Under the pieces are notes generated by a model. It searched no databases and was not told the DNA's origin. It saw nothing but the letters and a program-made list of their open reading frames with translations. A DNA stretch of 64,000 nt from Prevotella sp. Its GTDB lineage: Bacteria > Bacteroidota > Bacteroidia > Bacteroidales > Bacteroidaceae. Positions 54,674 through 63,049 of the stretch are shown piece by piece; position 1 is the stretch's first letter; each line of letters opens with the position of its first letter. The translations under genes were made by a program, and so were the position numbers. Location of the stretch: NCBI GenBank assembly GCA_017619755.1, contig JAFZRU010000047.1, positions 1 to 64,000 of the forward strand, written 5' to 3'.

Positions 54674-55543
54674 ATGAAATATTTTCATAACCTTTTCTTG
54701 GTTATCGGCCTGCTTATGGTTTCCATACAGGCCTTTAGCCAAGCAAAAAAACCACAACTCGTAGTTATTCCATCAGATGCACTGATGAACCAAATGGGGC
54801 TTCTTCAGTTGGCTGATGATATGGGAGAGGTCAATTATGTGCAAAACTATAAGCAAGCATTCCTTGATACGGATTTGAAAGCATGTATTTCGAAAATCTC
54901 CGAGATGTTCAACGACCGTGGATTTCCTCTCACCATGCTCGAGGCTCAACTCCGTAACGCACAGGGACGCAGCATACCCATTACCATCGATTTGAGGTTG
55001 GAACTCAACTACAAGATAAACAAGCAAGGACCACGTGACATCCTTTATTTCGAACTATCCGCCATTGATGCCTATAGTTCAAAACAGGTGGGAGCCACCA
55101 GTGGGCAAAGCAAGCCTGCCATAGGTGAAACTAAAGTCAACCTGCTACAAGAAGCCGTTATCGACAAAATCGACAAGTTCGCTGCAGACCTCGACTCCTA
55201 TTTTGAGTCATTGGCACAGTCGGGGAGAGAATCCAGATTAACAATTGAATCGGAGAACCCATTACCTGATGATCTTATCGACGTGGTGGAGGAATGGCTC
55301 TCTGCAAATTGTGTCAACGGCGTATTCTCCACAGACAACATCGATGACAACATCATTCAAGTGTCACAAGCGATGATGCCACTCTATGGCCCCAATGGCA
55401 AATCCCTGGACGCTCGAAACTTCTACCGTCCTTTAAGGAACGTACTAACCAACCAAGGTCTCAACGTCAAACAAGTGGCAAGCAAGAATGCTTCTTTCTC
55501 AGTAGGGGGTACGCTTGGTGACGGACATTTCGTTATCGAATAA
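54674..55543 (+). CDS. DUF6175-family exported protein
   Basis: A 289-residue protein with a signal peptide ending QAFSQ. It follows the DUF6175 pattern as I remember it: KPQLVVIPSDALM near the mature start, NYKQAFLDTDLKACISKISE, RGFPLTMLEAQL, GPRDILYFELSAIDAYSSKQ, LLQEAVIDKIDKFAADLDSY, SGRESRLTIESENP, LYGPNGKSLDARNFYRPLRN. The middle part (beta strand, DAYS.K, then a long helix) is similar in plan to CsgG/TolB-N/LpoB-type domains. The family has no known function. It precedes a distant relative by 11 bases. Confidence 0.75.
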   Translation: MKYFHNLFLVIGLLMVSIQAFSQAKKPQLVVIPSDALMNQMGLLQLADDMGEVNYVQNYKQAFLDTDLKACISKISEMFNDRGFPLTMLEAQLRNAQGRSIPITIDLRLELNYKINKQGPRDILYFELSAIDAYSSKQVGATSGQSKPAIGETKVNLLQEAVIDKIDKFAADLDSYFESLAQSGRESRLTIESENPLPDDLIDVVEEWLSANCVNGVFSTDNIDDNIIQVSQAMMPLYGPNGKSLDARNFYRPLRNVLTNQGLNVKQVASKNASFSVGGTLGDGHFVIE

Positions 55544-55554
55544 TGTGAACAAAT

Positions 55555-56499
55555 ATGAAAAGATTAAACAAAACTGTGCTATTGTGTCTCATGATGTGGT
55601 GGACTATGTTTGCAAGTGGGCAAAGTCTTAACGTTGCGCCAGCGCACCTGATGTGCGACTATGATGTTCCTGAGAAACTTGACACACAAGTGAGGACAAA
55701 ATTGCAGCGAGCACTCTCAAAATATGACATCAGTTCGGAAACGGGAGTGTCTCGATTCGCCATGGTGCCGTCGGTGGCAATCATCGACGAGCGTACAACA
55801 GCTACAGTTCCCGTATTTTGCGATATGGATTTTGATTTTGTCATATCTTTACAAGATGCATATAGTGGAAAAGTCTTCGCTTCTTTCACAAAGCAAATCA
55901 CCAGCCGAGGCACCAACAAAGCAAATTCCATTGCAAAGGGTATTTCTACCCTCAGACTCGAAACACCCGAATTCACAAGATTTTGTAAAGAAGCAAAAGA
56001 TAAGGTTTTCGACTATTATGAGAGCCAAATAGAATCCATTATTGCCAAGGCAAAACAAGCTGCTGGACAGCGGAATTTCGAGGAGGCCATTTTCATTTTG
56101 GCTGAAGTACCTGAAGACAGCCCCTCCTTTAATTCTATAATTCTCCCAGTAATGACGCAATATTATATGCAGGAAAGAGATCTTTTTGGTGAGAAAGTTC
56201 TTGCTGAAGCTCGTGCAGCATGGGCGGCAGCTCCCAATGAGCAGGGTGCAGCCCAAGTAGCAGAAATACTCGCCAATATGCCCCCCTCATGTGCCTCATC
56301 GGCATCTGCAAGACAATTCGTCAGCCAAATAACAAACAAAGTAGAGGCAATAGAAAATTGGGAGCGCAGATACCTTGATAGGGAACAAGCAATGAGACAT
56401 GATGAGCGAAAAGCTACGATTGAGGCTGCTCGCGCCGTTGCTGTTGCTTATGCTAATAGCCAACCACGATATGTGACAAAGGTGTATCTATGGAGATAA
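55555..56499 (+). CDS. Exported protein, distantly DUF6175-like N-terminus, helical repeats
   Basis: A 314-residue protein with a signal peptide ending FASGQ. The N-terminal domain (about 25-160) reads FDFVISLQDAYSGKVFASFT followed by a helix, the same plan as the ISAIDAYS block of the preceding protein. From about 160 two similar helical units follow (RNFEEAIFILAEVPEDSPSF and QGAAQVAEILANMPPSCASS), TPR-like in spacing. The end is a charged helix with alanines (EAARAVAVAYANSQ). Probably periplasmic; it may assemble with the DUF6175 protein. Confidence 0.65.
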   Translation: MKRLNKTVLLCLMMWWTMFASGQSLNVAPAHLMCDYDVPEKLDTQVRTKLQRALSKYDISSETGVSRFAMVPSVAIIDERTTATVPVFCDMDFDFVISLQDAYSGKVFASFTKQITSRGTNKANSIAKGISTLRLETPEFTRFCKEAKDKVFDYYESQIESIIAKAKQAAGQRNFEEAIFILAEVPEDSPSFNSIILPVMTQYYMQERDLFGEKVLAEARAAWAAAPNEQGAAQVAEILANMPPSCASSASARQFVSQITNKVEAIENWERRYLDREQAMRHDERKATIEAARAVAVAYANSQPRYVTKVYLWR

Positions 56500-56598
56500 T
56501 TTTCCAATTTATGGTAACATTGCACAAATTCCGTCAAACACGTCTGCAAAATAAGCTTTTGGCAAAAGATGAAATAATAAACCTATAAAAACATAATA

Positions 56599-57372
56599 AT
56601 GAAAAAAGAAATCTTTTTACTATGTGTCTTGCTGGGTGTTTTATGCTCATGCCACAAAACCACGTATATCATACCTTCAAAAGACACATTGGCGTTTCCC
56701 ATCCAAGGAGGGGAAATTCTTGATACCATCCATACTGACGGCGATTGGGAGGTGACCCTCAGCCCAGATTGGGTGCAGATAGATATACAAGACAGCATTT
56801 TGAAATGCGTCGTGACCGAAAACAAGGTGGGAAAGAAGCGCGATGGAATAATCACCCTGAGAGGGGATGATACTCAGCAATCCATCACCATCACCCAAGC
56901 GTATATCTGTACACACATCACTCCAGAAAACACCTCATTGACCTTTGAAAAAGAGGGTGGCACACAAACCATAGGCATCGACACTGATGGTAGTGACATC
57001 AAGGTGGATGTGAGCGGAAACTTCACCACAAAATATGACAATGGCAAACTGGTGGTGGAGGCACCTGCTAACAACACGGTTTCCTCAACAGGCAAAATCG
57101 TACTGACTTGCGACTCACAAGTTGCCGAAATCAATGTCGCCTTGAAAGGGTTGATTTGTCCCAAATGCGGAGGAAAGGGCCGGTTGATATGCACCAAATG
57201 TGGTGGTTCAGGATATGTCTGGATGGAAAACGATGACATGACCTATGGGTGTACCAAATGTGGAGGTGGTGGCTGTGGCTATCTCGCAGAATATTATAAT
57301 GATAATGCGGACGATTTGAGAAAAGGTTCTGGCCAGATGGTATGCCCCGTATGCAATGGACAAGGAAATTGA
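56599..57372 (+). CDS. Lipoprotein with BACON domains and DnaJ-type cysteine-rich domain
   Basis: A 257-residue protein. The signal MKKEIFLLCVLLGVLCSCHK carries a lipobox cysteine. Two BACON-type domains follow: IPSKDTLAFPIQGGEILDTI to QQSITITQA (about 25-100) and ITPENTSLTFEKEGGTQTIG to VALKG (about 103-190). The end (about 192-257) holds four CxxCxGxG units: CPKCGGKG, CTKCGGSG, CTKCGGGG and CPVCNGQG, the zinc-binding pattern of the DnaJ cysteine-rich domain, here without a J domain. BACON domains are adhesion or linker domains of surface proteins. Joining them to a DnaJ-type zinc domain outside the cytoplasm is unusual. Confidence 0.85.
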   Translation: MKKEIFLLCVLLGVLCSCHKTTYIIPSKDTLAFPIQGGEILDTIHTDGDWEVTLSPDWVQIDIQDSILKCVVTENKVGKKRDGIITLRGDDTQQSITITQAYICTHITPENTSLTFEKEGGTQTIGIDTDGSDIKVDVSGNFTTKYDNGKLVVEAPANNTVSSTGKIVLTCDSQVAEINVALKGLICPKCGGKGRLICTKCGGSGYVWMENDDMTYGCTKCGGGGCGYLAEYYNDNADDLRKGSGQMVCPVCNGQGN

Positions 57373-57424
57373 TATGCCTAAAAAATCGTAAAGATAATAT
57401 TGAATACCTAACAAAAAAAGAAAA

Positions 57425-58654
57425 ATGAAAAGCTACCCAAAATTATTAGCTGCGGTTTTTTGCCTTATAGGTATAACCGCATACACCTCTGATGACCCGA
57501 AAGCAGAGGTAACGGCACTCGCCAACCGCTTCGCTTCTTATGTGGCACAAAACCAATTGGACTCCATCCGTGCTATTTATCCCGATGCAGCGGAGTGCGA
57601 TTCTTTTGCTATCAGCTACATCACTGATAGTTTGAAAGTGGAGGCCGACTCACAACCTGAAACATTCAAAGTGAGTGTGGGCAATAGTGCCGATTTCGTG
57701 ATGACAAGAGACAAAGACGGAAAATGGAGCGTTACAAGTTCGCACGGACTGGTGGCGTTCAATGCCGACGACCTTGCTTTTGCCAAGAGCGTAGGACAAT
57801 ACAAAGAAGGATTGACCGATGTCCAACTGGCACGACGGATGAGCGTGAAAGAGTTCAAGGAGAGTCTGGTGTTCAATTTTGTCAAGGACCTGCAGTCGAA
57901 AGTGAAGACGGGACGAATCAACAGAGATATCCATTTCCCGGAATTTATGGCTGACGAAGGGATAGGTGCTGTCACCGTGACCAATGCAACGGGGAAGACC
58001 ATCGATGGTAAAGACTATGTGATTGACATCTTTGCCGATGGGCAACACGGCTCTGGGTCGTATCAGGAAAAAGGGAAGAACATTCCTGCCAATGGCTCCA
58101 CCGATATTCGTTTCACCTATGCCGGCAATAGTTACGTCACCGGAGCCCTGCTGACTTTCGTCATCCCCGACCAGCAAATATTTGTCAAGTATTTCGACGC
58201 TAAGGGAAATGAGTTTGATGAGTATCTCAAGGCTAACAATATTGACCTCGATGTCGTGACAAAAGAACAGAAAACAGATGGCGTTGAAACAGCCTCCACC
58301 ACGGAAATCCCTGCCGAGGAGGATGCTGCCGCAGAGCAATTCATACGCAAGTTCTATATGACCTACGTGCTGTCAGATACCGAGTTCGCCCCTGTGGCAA
58401 AGAAATACTGTTCACCGAAACTCTTGAAGAAACTGAAGGCCGACTATGACTTCGATGATGGTGGCTATGCCATTTGGGATTTCAGAAGCGGTCAGCAAGA
58501 TGGAACTGGGGCATCGGAAGTGAAGAGTGTAAAACGGGTGCATGACGGACTCGTTTATGAGATCGAAATTCTCGATATGGGGCATCCACACACCGCATTG
58601 GTGTCACTGGTGACGTCTTCGGATGGTGCCTTCCTCTTCGATGACGTGAAATGA
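57425..58654 (+). CDS. Exported hypothetical protein
   Basis: A 409-residue protein with a hydrophobic N-terminus (LLAAVFCLIGITAYTS) that is a signal peptide with possible lipid-like context but no cysteine at the right place. The N-terminal part (EVTALANRFASYVAQNQLDS) resembles a helical NTF2-like start. The middle (IDGKDYVIDIFADGQ) is beta-rich. The C-terminal 120 residues begin AAAEQFIRKFYMTYVLSDTE and continue KYCSPKLLKKLKADYDFDDG, like DUF3828-type domains of Bacteroidota. No enzyme motif. Follows the BACON gene by 52 bases. Confidence 0.6.
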   Translation: MKSYPKLLAAVFCLIGITAYTSDDPKAEVTALANRFASYVAQNQLDSIRAIYPDAAECDSFAISYITDSLKVEADSQPETFKVSVGNSADFVMTRDKDGKWSVTSSHGLVAFNADDLAFAKSVGQYKEGLTDVQLARRMSVKEFKESLVFNFVKDLQSKVKTGRINRDIHFPEFMADEGIGAVTVTNATGKTIDGKDYVIDIFADGQHGSGSYQEKGKNIPANGSTDIRFTYAGNSYVTGALLTFVIPDQQIFVKYFDAKGNEFDEYLKANNIDLDVVTKEQKTDGVETASTTEIPAEEDAAAEQFIRKFYMTYVLSDTEFAPVAKKYCSPKLLKKLKADYDFDDGGYAIWDFRSGQQDGTGASEVKSVKRVHDGLVYEIEILDMGHPHTALVSLVTSSDGAFLFDDVK

Positions 58655-58685
58655 AATGTATTTGATGATATTAAAAAAAAGAATT

Positions 58686-59903
58686 ATGAAAAAGAAATGT
58701 TCATTGTTGTTTTTCATATTGGGCATTATTGTCAATATGAATGCACAGAAAAATCCAGTTCATCTATCTGTTTATTATACTAATAAGGCAACGACTATTA
58801 AATATACGGAAACCGATTATAATCAACGTGTAATTAAAGGTTATGTTCTTGCTGAAGTTGTAGATGGTGGTGGTTGTGAAACAACTGTTACGGAAAATGG
58901 AAGTAAATATTTGATTGAAAGAGTTTTTGGTTCTGAACCTGAACTATTTCAAGTATCAAAAGCCGATGTTGATATTAAATTATTTGAAATATCCCCTTTT
59001 CCTGTGTCAATGATAGGAAATGGCTTGAATTTCGCAACAAGTGATGGGCTGAAAGCACGAGTGTTTAAATCCAATTCCAATGGTCATAAATATATGGCTT
59101 CTTCGTATTCAAAAGAATTAGGCACAAGCCTAAGTTCTTGTTATGTGTTATGTATGGAATGCATCAATGAATATGATGGGAAAAAAAATTATGTAGAGAA
59201 TCCTGTCGCGGTAAAGAATGGCAACATTTTGAATGATGGTATTTTCCCTATCGTCTGGGCGTCTGGATTAGGATCCGAACGGTCGTCTTATGATAAAACA
59301 GGAAAGTTACTCTATAACCAAAGATGTGATTTTGATGGACAAAATTTAATTGTTGCCTACATCGGCTCTGAGAAAGCCTTGTACTTTGATGGAAAGTTTT
59401 ACTATCTTGTTGATTCTTCCACTCAATCGACTGCAGGGGCAAGAAACGAGTCTTCAACTGCTCAAACACTTGATGACCTGCCCATCTCTGACATTTTGAA
59501 ACTGATAGAATATGAGGGTGATTATGGGGATATTCTCAAAAACAATGGATACAAGTATGTGGGTGAATATTCCACCGCAGCATGTCGTTGTGCTATCTCT
59601 ACTTGGTGTAGGAATTGCACAGCTTCAAAATCAGGAGATGTCCTGCAATTCCAGAAAGGCACATCCTGTATCGTCTGTCATTGTATGGCGATGGGTGATT
59701 ACCCTACACTCACCATTGAGGTGTTCAACATCAATGCAAGGGATATCATCGTCAACGAATTGAGAAAAATTGGATTCGTTGAAAATGGAGGAGATAGCAA
59801 TCAAAGATATTTTAGCCGTGAAAATGTCGATTATGGAACTGATGCTACCTTGGTGAAGACCAAAAAGGGGTGGAAGTTCAGTCTCTACCCTGTTGCATCT
59901 TAA
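58686..59903 (+). CDS. Exported hypothetical protein, cysteine-rich middle, AT-rich gene
   Basis: A 405-residue protein; the start at 58686 gives a signal peptide ending NMNAQ. No family recognised. A cluster of cysteines near 305-345 (CRCAISTWCRNC, then CIVCHCMAMGDYP) could bind metal or form disulphides. The end is beta-strand like (LTIEVFNINARDIIVNELRK). The gene is visibly AT-richer than its neighbours in its first two thirds, suggesting separate origin. Ten bases separate it from the SH3b gene. Confidence 0.6.
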   Translation: MKKKCSLLFFILGIIVNMNAQKNPVHLSVYYTNKATTIKYTETDYNQRVIKGYVLAEVVDGGGCETTVTENGSKYLIERVFGSEPELFQVSKADVDIKLFEISPFPVSMIGNGLNFATSDGLKARVFKSNSNGHKYMASSYSKELGTSLSSCYVLCMECINEYDGKKNYVENPVAVKNGNILNDGIFPIVWASGLGSERSSYDKTGKLLYNQRCDFDGQNLIVAYIGSEKALYFDGKFYYLVDSSTQSTAGARNESSTAQTLDDLPISDILKLIEYEGDYGDILKNNGYKYVGEYSTAACRCAISTWCRNCTASKSGDVLQFQKGTSCIVCHCMAMGDYPTLTIEVFNINARDIIVNELRKIGFVENGGDSNQRYFSRENVDYGTDATLVKTKKGWKFSLYPVAS

Positions 59904-59913
59904 ACACAATAAT

Positions 59914-60348
59914 ATGATGAAAAAACTATTTTTGATGTCAGCAGCCTTGTTGTGCTGTTTGGCTATATCGGCTCAGAGTATGAAAATGGTGGTTGACACA
60001 GGAGGAAATGTAGTTGGGCGTTATGTTCGAACCAATGCCAACACCTACACGGTGGAAGTGCAGGATACTTACGACGTGCCAAAGGCTGGTAAAAAGGTGG
60101 TCACCTTCAGCGCAGCCAACGGTCAAGGCATCTGCTACCGAAATCAGGACCGCAAGGGCAACATCAACGTGCGGAAAGGTCCATCACTTAATTATGCCGT
60201 AGTGGCCAAGATTCCCGATTTTGACGATTTGCCGGAATGCTATCCTTGCCTGGGTGAAACCAATGGATGGTACAAGATTAGCATCAATGGCAAGGTTGGG
60301 TATGTCCGCCAAGACATGGCCAATTGGGATGGCATGTGCACTTTCTGA
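59914..60348 (+). CDS. Exported SH3b-domain protein
   Basis: A 144-residue protein with a signal peptide ending AISAQS. After a short beta segment (VVGRYVRTNANTYTVEVQD) comes a bacterial SH3 domain: NINVRKGPSLNYAVVAKIPD, then GWYKISINGKVGYVRQDM. SH3b domains bind peptidoglycan or proteins at the wall. Last gene of the cluster. Confidence 0.8.
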   Translation: MMKKLFLMSAALLCCLAISAQSMKMVVDTGGNVVGRYVRTNANTYTVEVQDTYDVPKAGKKVVTFSAANGQGICYRNQDRKGNINVRKGPSLNYAVVAKIPDFDDLPECYPCLGETNGWYKISINGKVGYVRQDMANWDGMCTF

Positions 60349-60418
60349 TAAACTTTTGACATAGACCTTAATTATATTTATATAATGTGATATTGCCCTT
60401 TGTTAATCAAGGTATGTC

Positions 60419-60453
60419 TTCGGGTGGATTTGCAAAGAGCAAGTCCGCCCGAA
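60419..60453. terminator. Hairpin after the SH3b gene
   Basis: TTCGGGTGGA (60419-60428) pairs with TCCGCCCGAA (60444-60453), one wobble in ten pairs. It lies 70 bases after the cluster and may end its transcript, though no T run follows. Confidence 0.45.
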
Positions 60454-60502
60454 ATGGCTTTCTATGCTTTCTAGGATTTCTAAACTGAACAAAATAATAA
60501 GA

Positions 60503-60542
60503 TATGAGGCTGCAAAGGTAAAAACTTCTTTGCAGCCTCATA
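60503..60542. repeat. Perfect 15-base inverted repeat carrying promoter-like sequence
   Basis: TATGAGGCTGCAAAG (60503-60517) and CTTTGCAGCCTCATA (60528-60542) around a 10-base loop. The left arm with the loop contains, on the minus strand, TACCTTTGCAGC, the same 12 bases as at 60644-60655 on the plus strand and at the ribosomal promoter (31029-31040). The remaining part of 60349-60750 holds no convincing gene. Confidence 0.55.
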
Positions 60543-60750
60543 ATACGTCTTATTTCGGATGGTTTTGGAAAACTATTCCCTTTCATAGGGTTTCCCCTAT
60601 GCTCTTTTGGGGATTTTCCGATGGTGGTGTGTCGTGGTTTGCATACCTTTGCAGCGAAAAATGACATCTGTGCTGCCATACTACGGCGGGAAAAATAGTC
60701 AAAAAAGGCTGAATTGTCGCTTTGTGACGCACAGTGTCGGAAAAAAATGC

Positions 60751-60758
60751 TATATTTG
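60751..60758 (+). promoter_or_regulatory. -7 box of the glycine-zipper gene
   Basis: TATATTTG lies 21 bases before the ATG at 60780. It lies inside a longer open frame starting at 60714, so 60780 is the start. Confidence 0.65.
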
Positions 60759-60779
60759 CACATTCAATATATTACGACC

Positions 60780-61595
60780 ATGAGAAAAGTATTCATCTAC
60801 ACCGCATGTGCAGCCTTCTTGCTTGCCGGCTGCGGAACATACACTGGCTCCGGTGCGTTCACTGGCGCACATTTCGGAACAATCCTGGGTTCGGCCATTG
60901 GAGGCATCTCCGGCGGACCACGTGGCAGCGACGTGGGCACCATCATCGGCATGGCCGGCGGTGCCGTGGTAGGTGCGGCCATCGGCAGTGCCGCCGACAA
61001 CGCCAACCGCCGCGAGGTGCACGAGCGCTATGAGCAGGTGCAGCGCAACAAGCAGCAGCGTGACAACGGCCGTTACAACGACAACAGCCGTTACGATGAC
61101 AGGGATTATTATGACCCCACTGGTTCTGGCGACGATCGTCTGTATGATTTCAGCAGCTCCGACTATACGGGCGACTATTCCGCTTCGAGCGCCCGCGTGA
61201 TGTCTCCGGGTTCGTCGAGCATCGAGGAAATCAGCTCCGGCTATTCTGTCAACACCCAGATAGAGGTGCGCAACCCTCGCTTCGTCGATGACAACCGCGA
61301 CGGCTATATCAACTCCAACGAGGTGAGCAAGGTGATTTTCGAGGTTTATAACAACTCCTCCCACACGCTCTACGACCTGCAACCTATCGTCGTCGAGTCG
61401 TCGGGTGTGAAAAATCTCTACATTTCTCCTTCCGTCCACGTGGAGCAGCTTGCTCCAGGCAAGGGCATCCGCTACACCGCCATGGTGAAGACGGGAAGGA
61501 TGAAGAATGGCAACGCCACCTTCTGCCTCTCCGTGCTGCAAGGCAACCGCGTGATGTCCAACGTCACCGAGTTTACCGTGATGACCACGAAATAG
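60780..61595 (+). CDS. Glycine-zipper lipoprotein
   Basis: A 271-residue protein with a lipoprotein signal (MRKVFIYTACAAFLLAGC). Residues 20-75 are a glycine-zipper region (GAFTGAHFGTILGSAIGGIS, VGTIIGMAGGAVVGAAIGSA) that inserts in membranes. A charged, tyrosine-rich linker (repeats of RYDD/YNDNSRY) leads to a C-terminal beta-sandwich (about 170-271, IEVRNPRFVDDNRDGYINSN with an EF-like DDNRDGYIN loop). The fold of the end resembles domains that detect or scaffold envelope parts; its function is unknown. It is a single gene with its own promoter. Confidence 0.82.
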   Translation: MRKVFIYTACAAFLLAGCGTYTGSGAFTGAHFGTILGSAIGGISGGPRGSDVGTIIGMAGGAVVGAAIGSAADNANRREVHERYEQVQRNKQQRDNGRYNDNSRYDDRDYYDPTGSGDDRLYDFSSSDYTGDYSASSARVMSPGSSSIEEISSGYSVNTQIEVRNPRFVDDNRDGYINSNEVSKVIFEVYNNSSHTLYDLQPIVVESSGVKNLYISPSVHVEQLAPGKGIRYTAMVKTGRMKNGNATFCLSVLQGNRVMSNVTEFTVMTTK

Positions 61596-61815
61596 AGGCA
61601 TCTTACTTATCTGTCTTCCCCCATCTCGTCGCCCCATGGGCGGCGGGGTGGGGGATGACTTTGTGTACCTTCAGTGTATGTTGGATGCCGTGTTTGTGGT
61701 GCAAAAATCTTGGTGTGAGCAAACAGAACCGTTAAAAGATTTTAAAAATTGGCTTATTTGGCGGTTGTGCGCGAAAAAATCTTTCCTCTTTCTCACGTGT
61801 TTGGAAAACTTTTCG

Positions 61816-61823
61816 TATCTTTG
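61816..61823 (+). promoter_or_regulatory. -7 box before a small membrane-protein frame
   Basis: TATCTTTG, 62 bases before the ATG at 61886. The stretch 61596-61810 before it shows nothing I can name. Confidence 0.5.
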
Positions 61824-61885
61824 CGGTCTAAAGAGAGAAGATCAGCATTGTTTTGAAGAAGAGTATTTCTGCATTAATAGAATAT

Positions 61886-62071
61886 ATGGTATTTTCCTTG
61901 TGCAGACACATGATGACAGTCGTTCTGATGCTCCTCCTCGGTGGTGGGGCGATGGCGTATGGTTGTGGCGGTATGTTTTCCGCGACAGTTTTTGTGATAT
62001 GTGTATGCATTTTCGGGGCATTGCTTTCTTCTCGACATGATAGGAATATTTTCACACAACTGACATGCTAA
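61886..62071 (+). CDS. Possible small membrane protein
   Basis: A 61-residue frame with two hydrophobic segments (MTVVLMLLLGGGAMAYG and FSATVFVICVCIFGALLS) and a positively charged end (SSRHDRNIF). A promoter box lies upstream and an intrinsic terminator at 62187-62222, so the stretch is very likely transcribed. A TTG start at 61853 would add 11 residues. No family recognised and no clear ribosome site; the transcript could instead be a small RNA. Confidence 0.4.
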   Translation: MVFSLCRHMMTVVLMLLLGGGAMAYGCGGMFSATVFVICVCIFGALLSSRHDRNIFTQLTC

Positions 62072-62186
62072 ATATACTACAGATGTCGGGACGGTCAGCG
62101 GACTGCCCATTAGGAATATACATCGAAAAAGGTAAGAAGTTAATAGTGAAATAAGTGACCTTTTTTTTAAGTTTTGAATGAATGGG

Positions 62187-62222
62187 GGCTGCGGCGATTG
62201 GTTCGTCGCAGTCTCGTTTTTT
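62187..62222 (+). terminator. Intrinsic terminator
   Basis: GGCTGCGGCGA-ttggt-TCGTCGCAGTC (two wobbles) followed by TCGTTTTTT. It points right and sits against the stop of the converging HAD gene. Confidence 0.8.
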
Positions 62223-62937
62223 ATGCCCGTCGTCCATGGGGCATCAGCAGCGCAGGCAGTTCGCTGATGCTGTCGATGCGTGCGATGTTGCTATGGTCGA
62301 ACTCCTCTGTCTGTTCGTGAGCCCATGTCACCTTGAATGGAATGTGTACGGCCATCCCTCCCAAACTCACCACAGGCTCGATGTCCGACTTGAAGCTGTT
62401 GCCCACCATGAGCAGTTCGCTGATGCCGATGCCGAACATGGCACATAGTTCGCGGTACTGCCTCGGTGTCTTGTCGGCCACCACCTCCACCCGGTCGAAA
62501 TAGTCCCACAGGCCGGAGCGCAGCAACTTGTTCTCCTGGTCGAGGATTTCTCCCTTGGTGAACACCACCATCTTGTATCTCGCCATGGCCCTGATGGCCT
62601 TCAGTGCCTCCTCCACCCCTTCCAACGGCGTGGCTGGCAACCTCAGCAGGCTTCTCCCTAACTCTTGTATCTGGAGCAGGGTGTGGGCGCTCACCCTCCC
62701 CTTGCTCACCTTGACGGCGTTCTCCACCAACGAGAGGGTGAATGCCTTGCTGCCATAGCCCAGTTCGGGCATGTTAGCCGTCTCTGTCTTGAACAGTTCT
62801 GCGGAGATGTGTGCTGCGTCTCCGTATGGCGCGAGCAGTGCGCAATAGTCGCGCTCCACGGCCTCGAAATGCGATTGGCAGTCCCATAGTGTGTCGTCGG
62901 CGTCGAAAGCCACGAGTTTCGTTTGTTCGGTTGTCAT
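62221..62937 (-). CDS. HAD-family hydrolase
   Basis: A 238-residue cytosolic phosphatase-type enzyme. Motif I is LVAFDADDTLWD (D10 or so and D12), motif II KMVVFTKGE with the threonine, the lysine of motif III is in VEVVADKTPRQY, and motif IV is LLMVGNSFKSDIEPVVSLG. A helical cap lies between about 20 and 110. The substrate is not predictable; YjjG-like nucleotide or sugar phosphatases have this plan. Own transcription unit, converging on the small gene. Confidence 0.88.
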   Translation of the reverse strand: MTTEQTKLVAFDADDTLWDCQSHFEAVERDYCALLAPYGDAAHISAELFKTETANMPELGYGSKAFTLSLVENAVKVSKGRVSAHTLLQIQELGRSLLRLPATPLEGVEEALKAIRAMARYKMVVFTKGEILDQENKLLRSGLWDYFDRVEVVADKTPRQYRELCAMFGIGISELLMVGNSFKSDIEPVVSLGGMAVHIPFKVTWAHEQTEEFDHSNIARIDSISELPALLMPHGRRA

Positions 62938-63013
62938 GCTTCTGTTTCTGAAATGCCTTGCAAAGATAGTGCATTTCTTTCACCCATGTCTTTGCCATAA
63001 GGGAAAAAAATCG

Positions 63014-63021
63014 TATTTTTG
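63014..63021 (+). promoter_or_regulatory. -7 box of the 63050 gene
   Basis: TATTTTTG lies 28 bases before the ATG at 63050 and inside the longer open frame that begins at 62891, which settles the start. Confidence 0.6.
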
Positions 63022-63049
63022 CAAACAAAAAAGAAAAAAAACTACGATT

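Noticed and set aside
60407-60763. 118-codon minus-strand frame
   Set aside because: It crosses two inverted repeats and a promoter on the other strand; composition is not protein-like.
61636-62040. 134-codon plus-strand frame
   Set aside because: It covers a promoter and overlaps the better-supported small membrane frame; no start signal.
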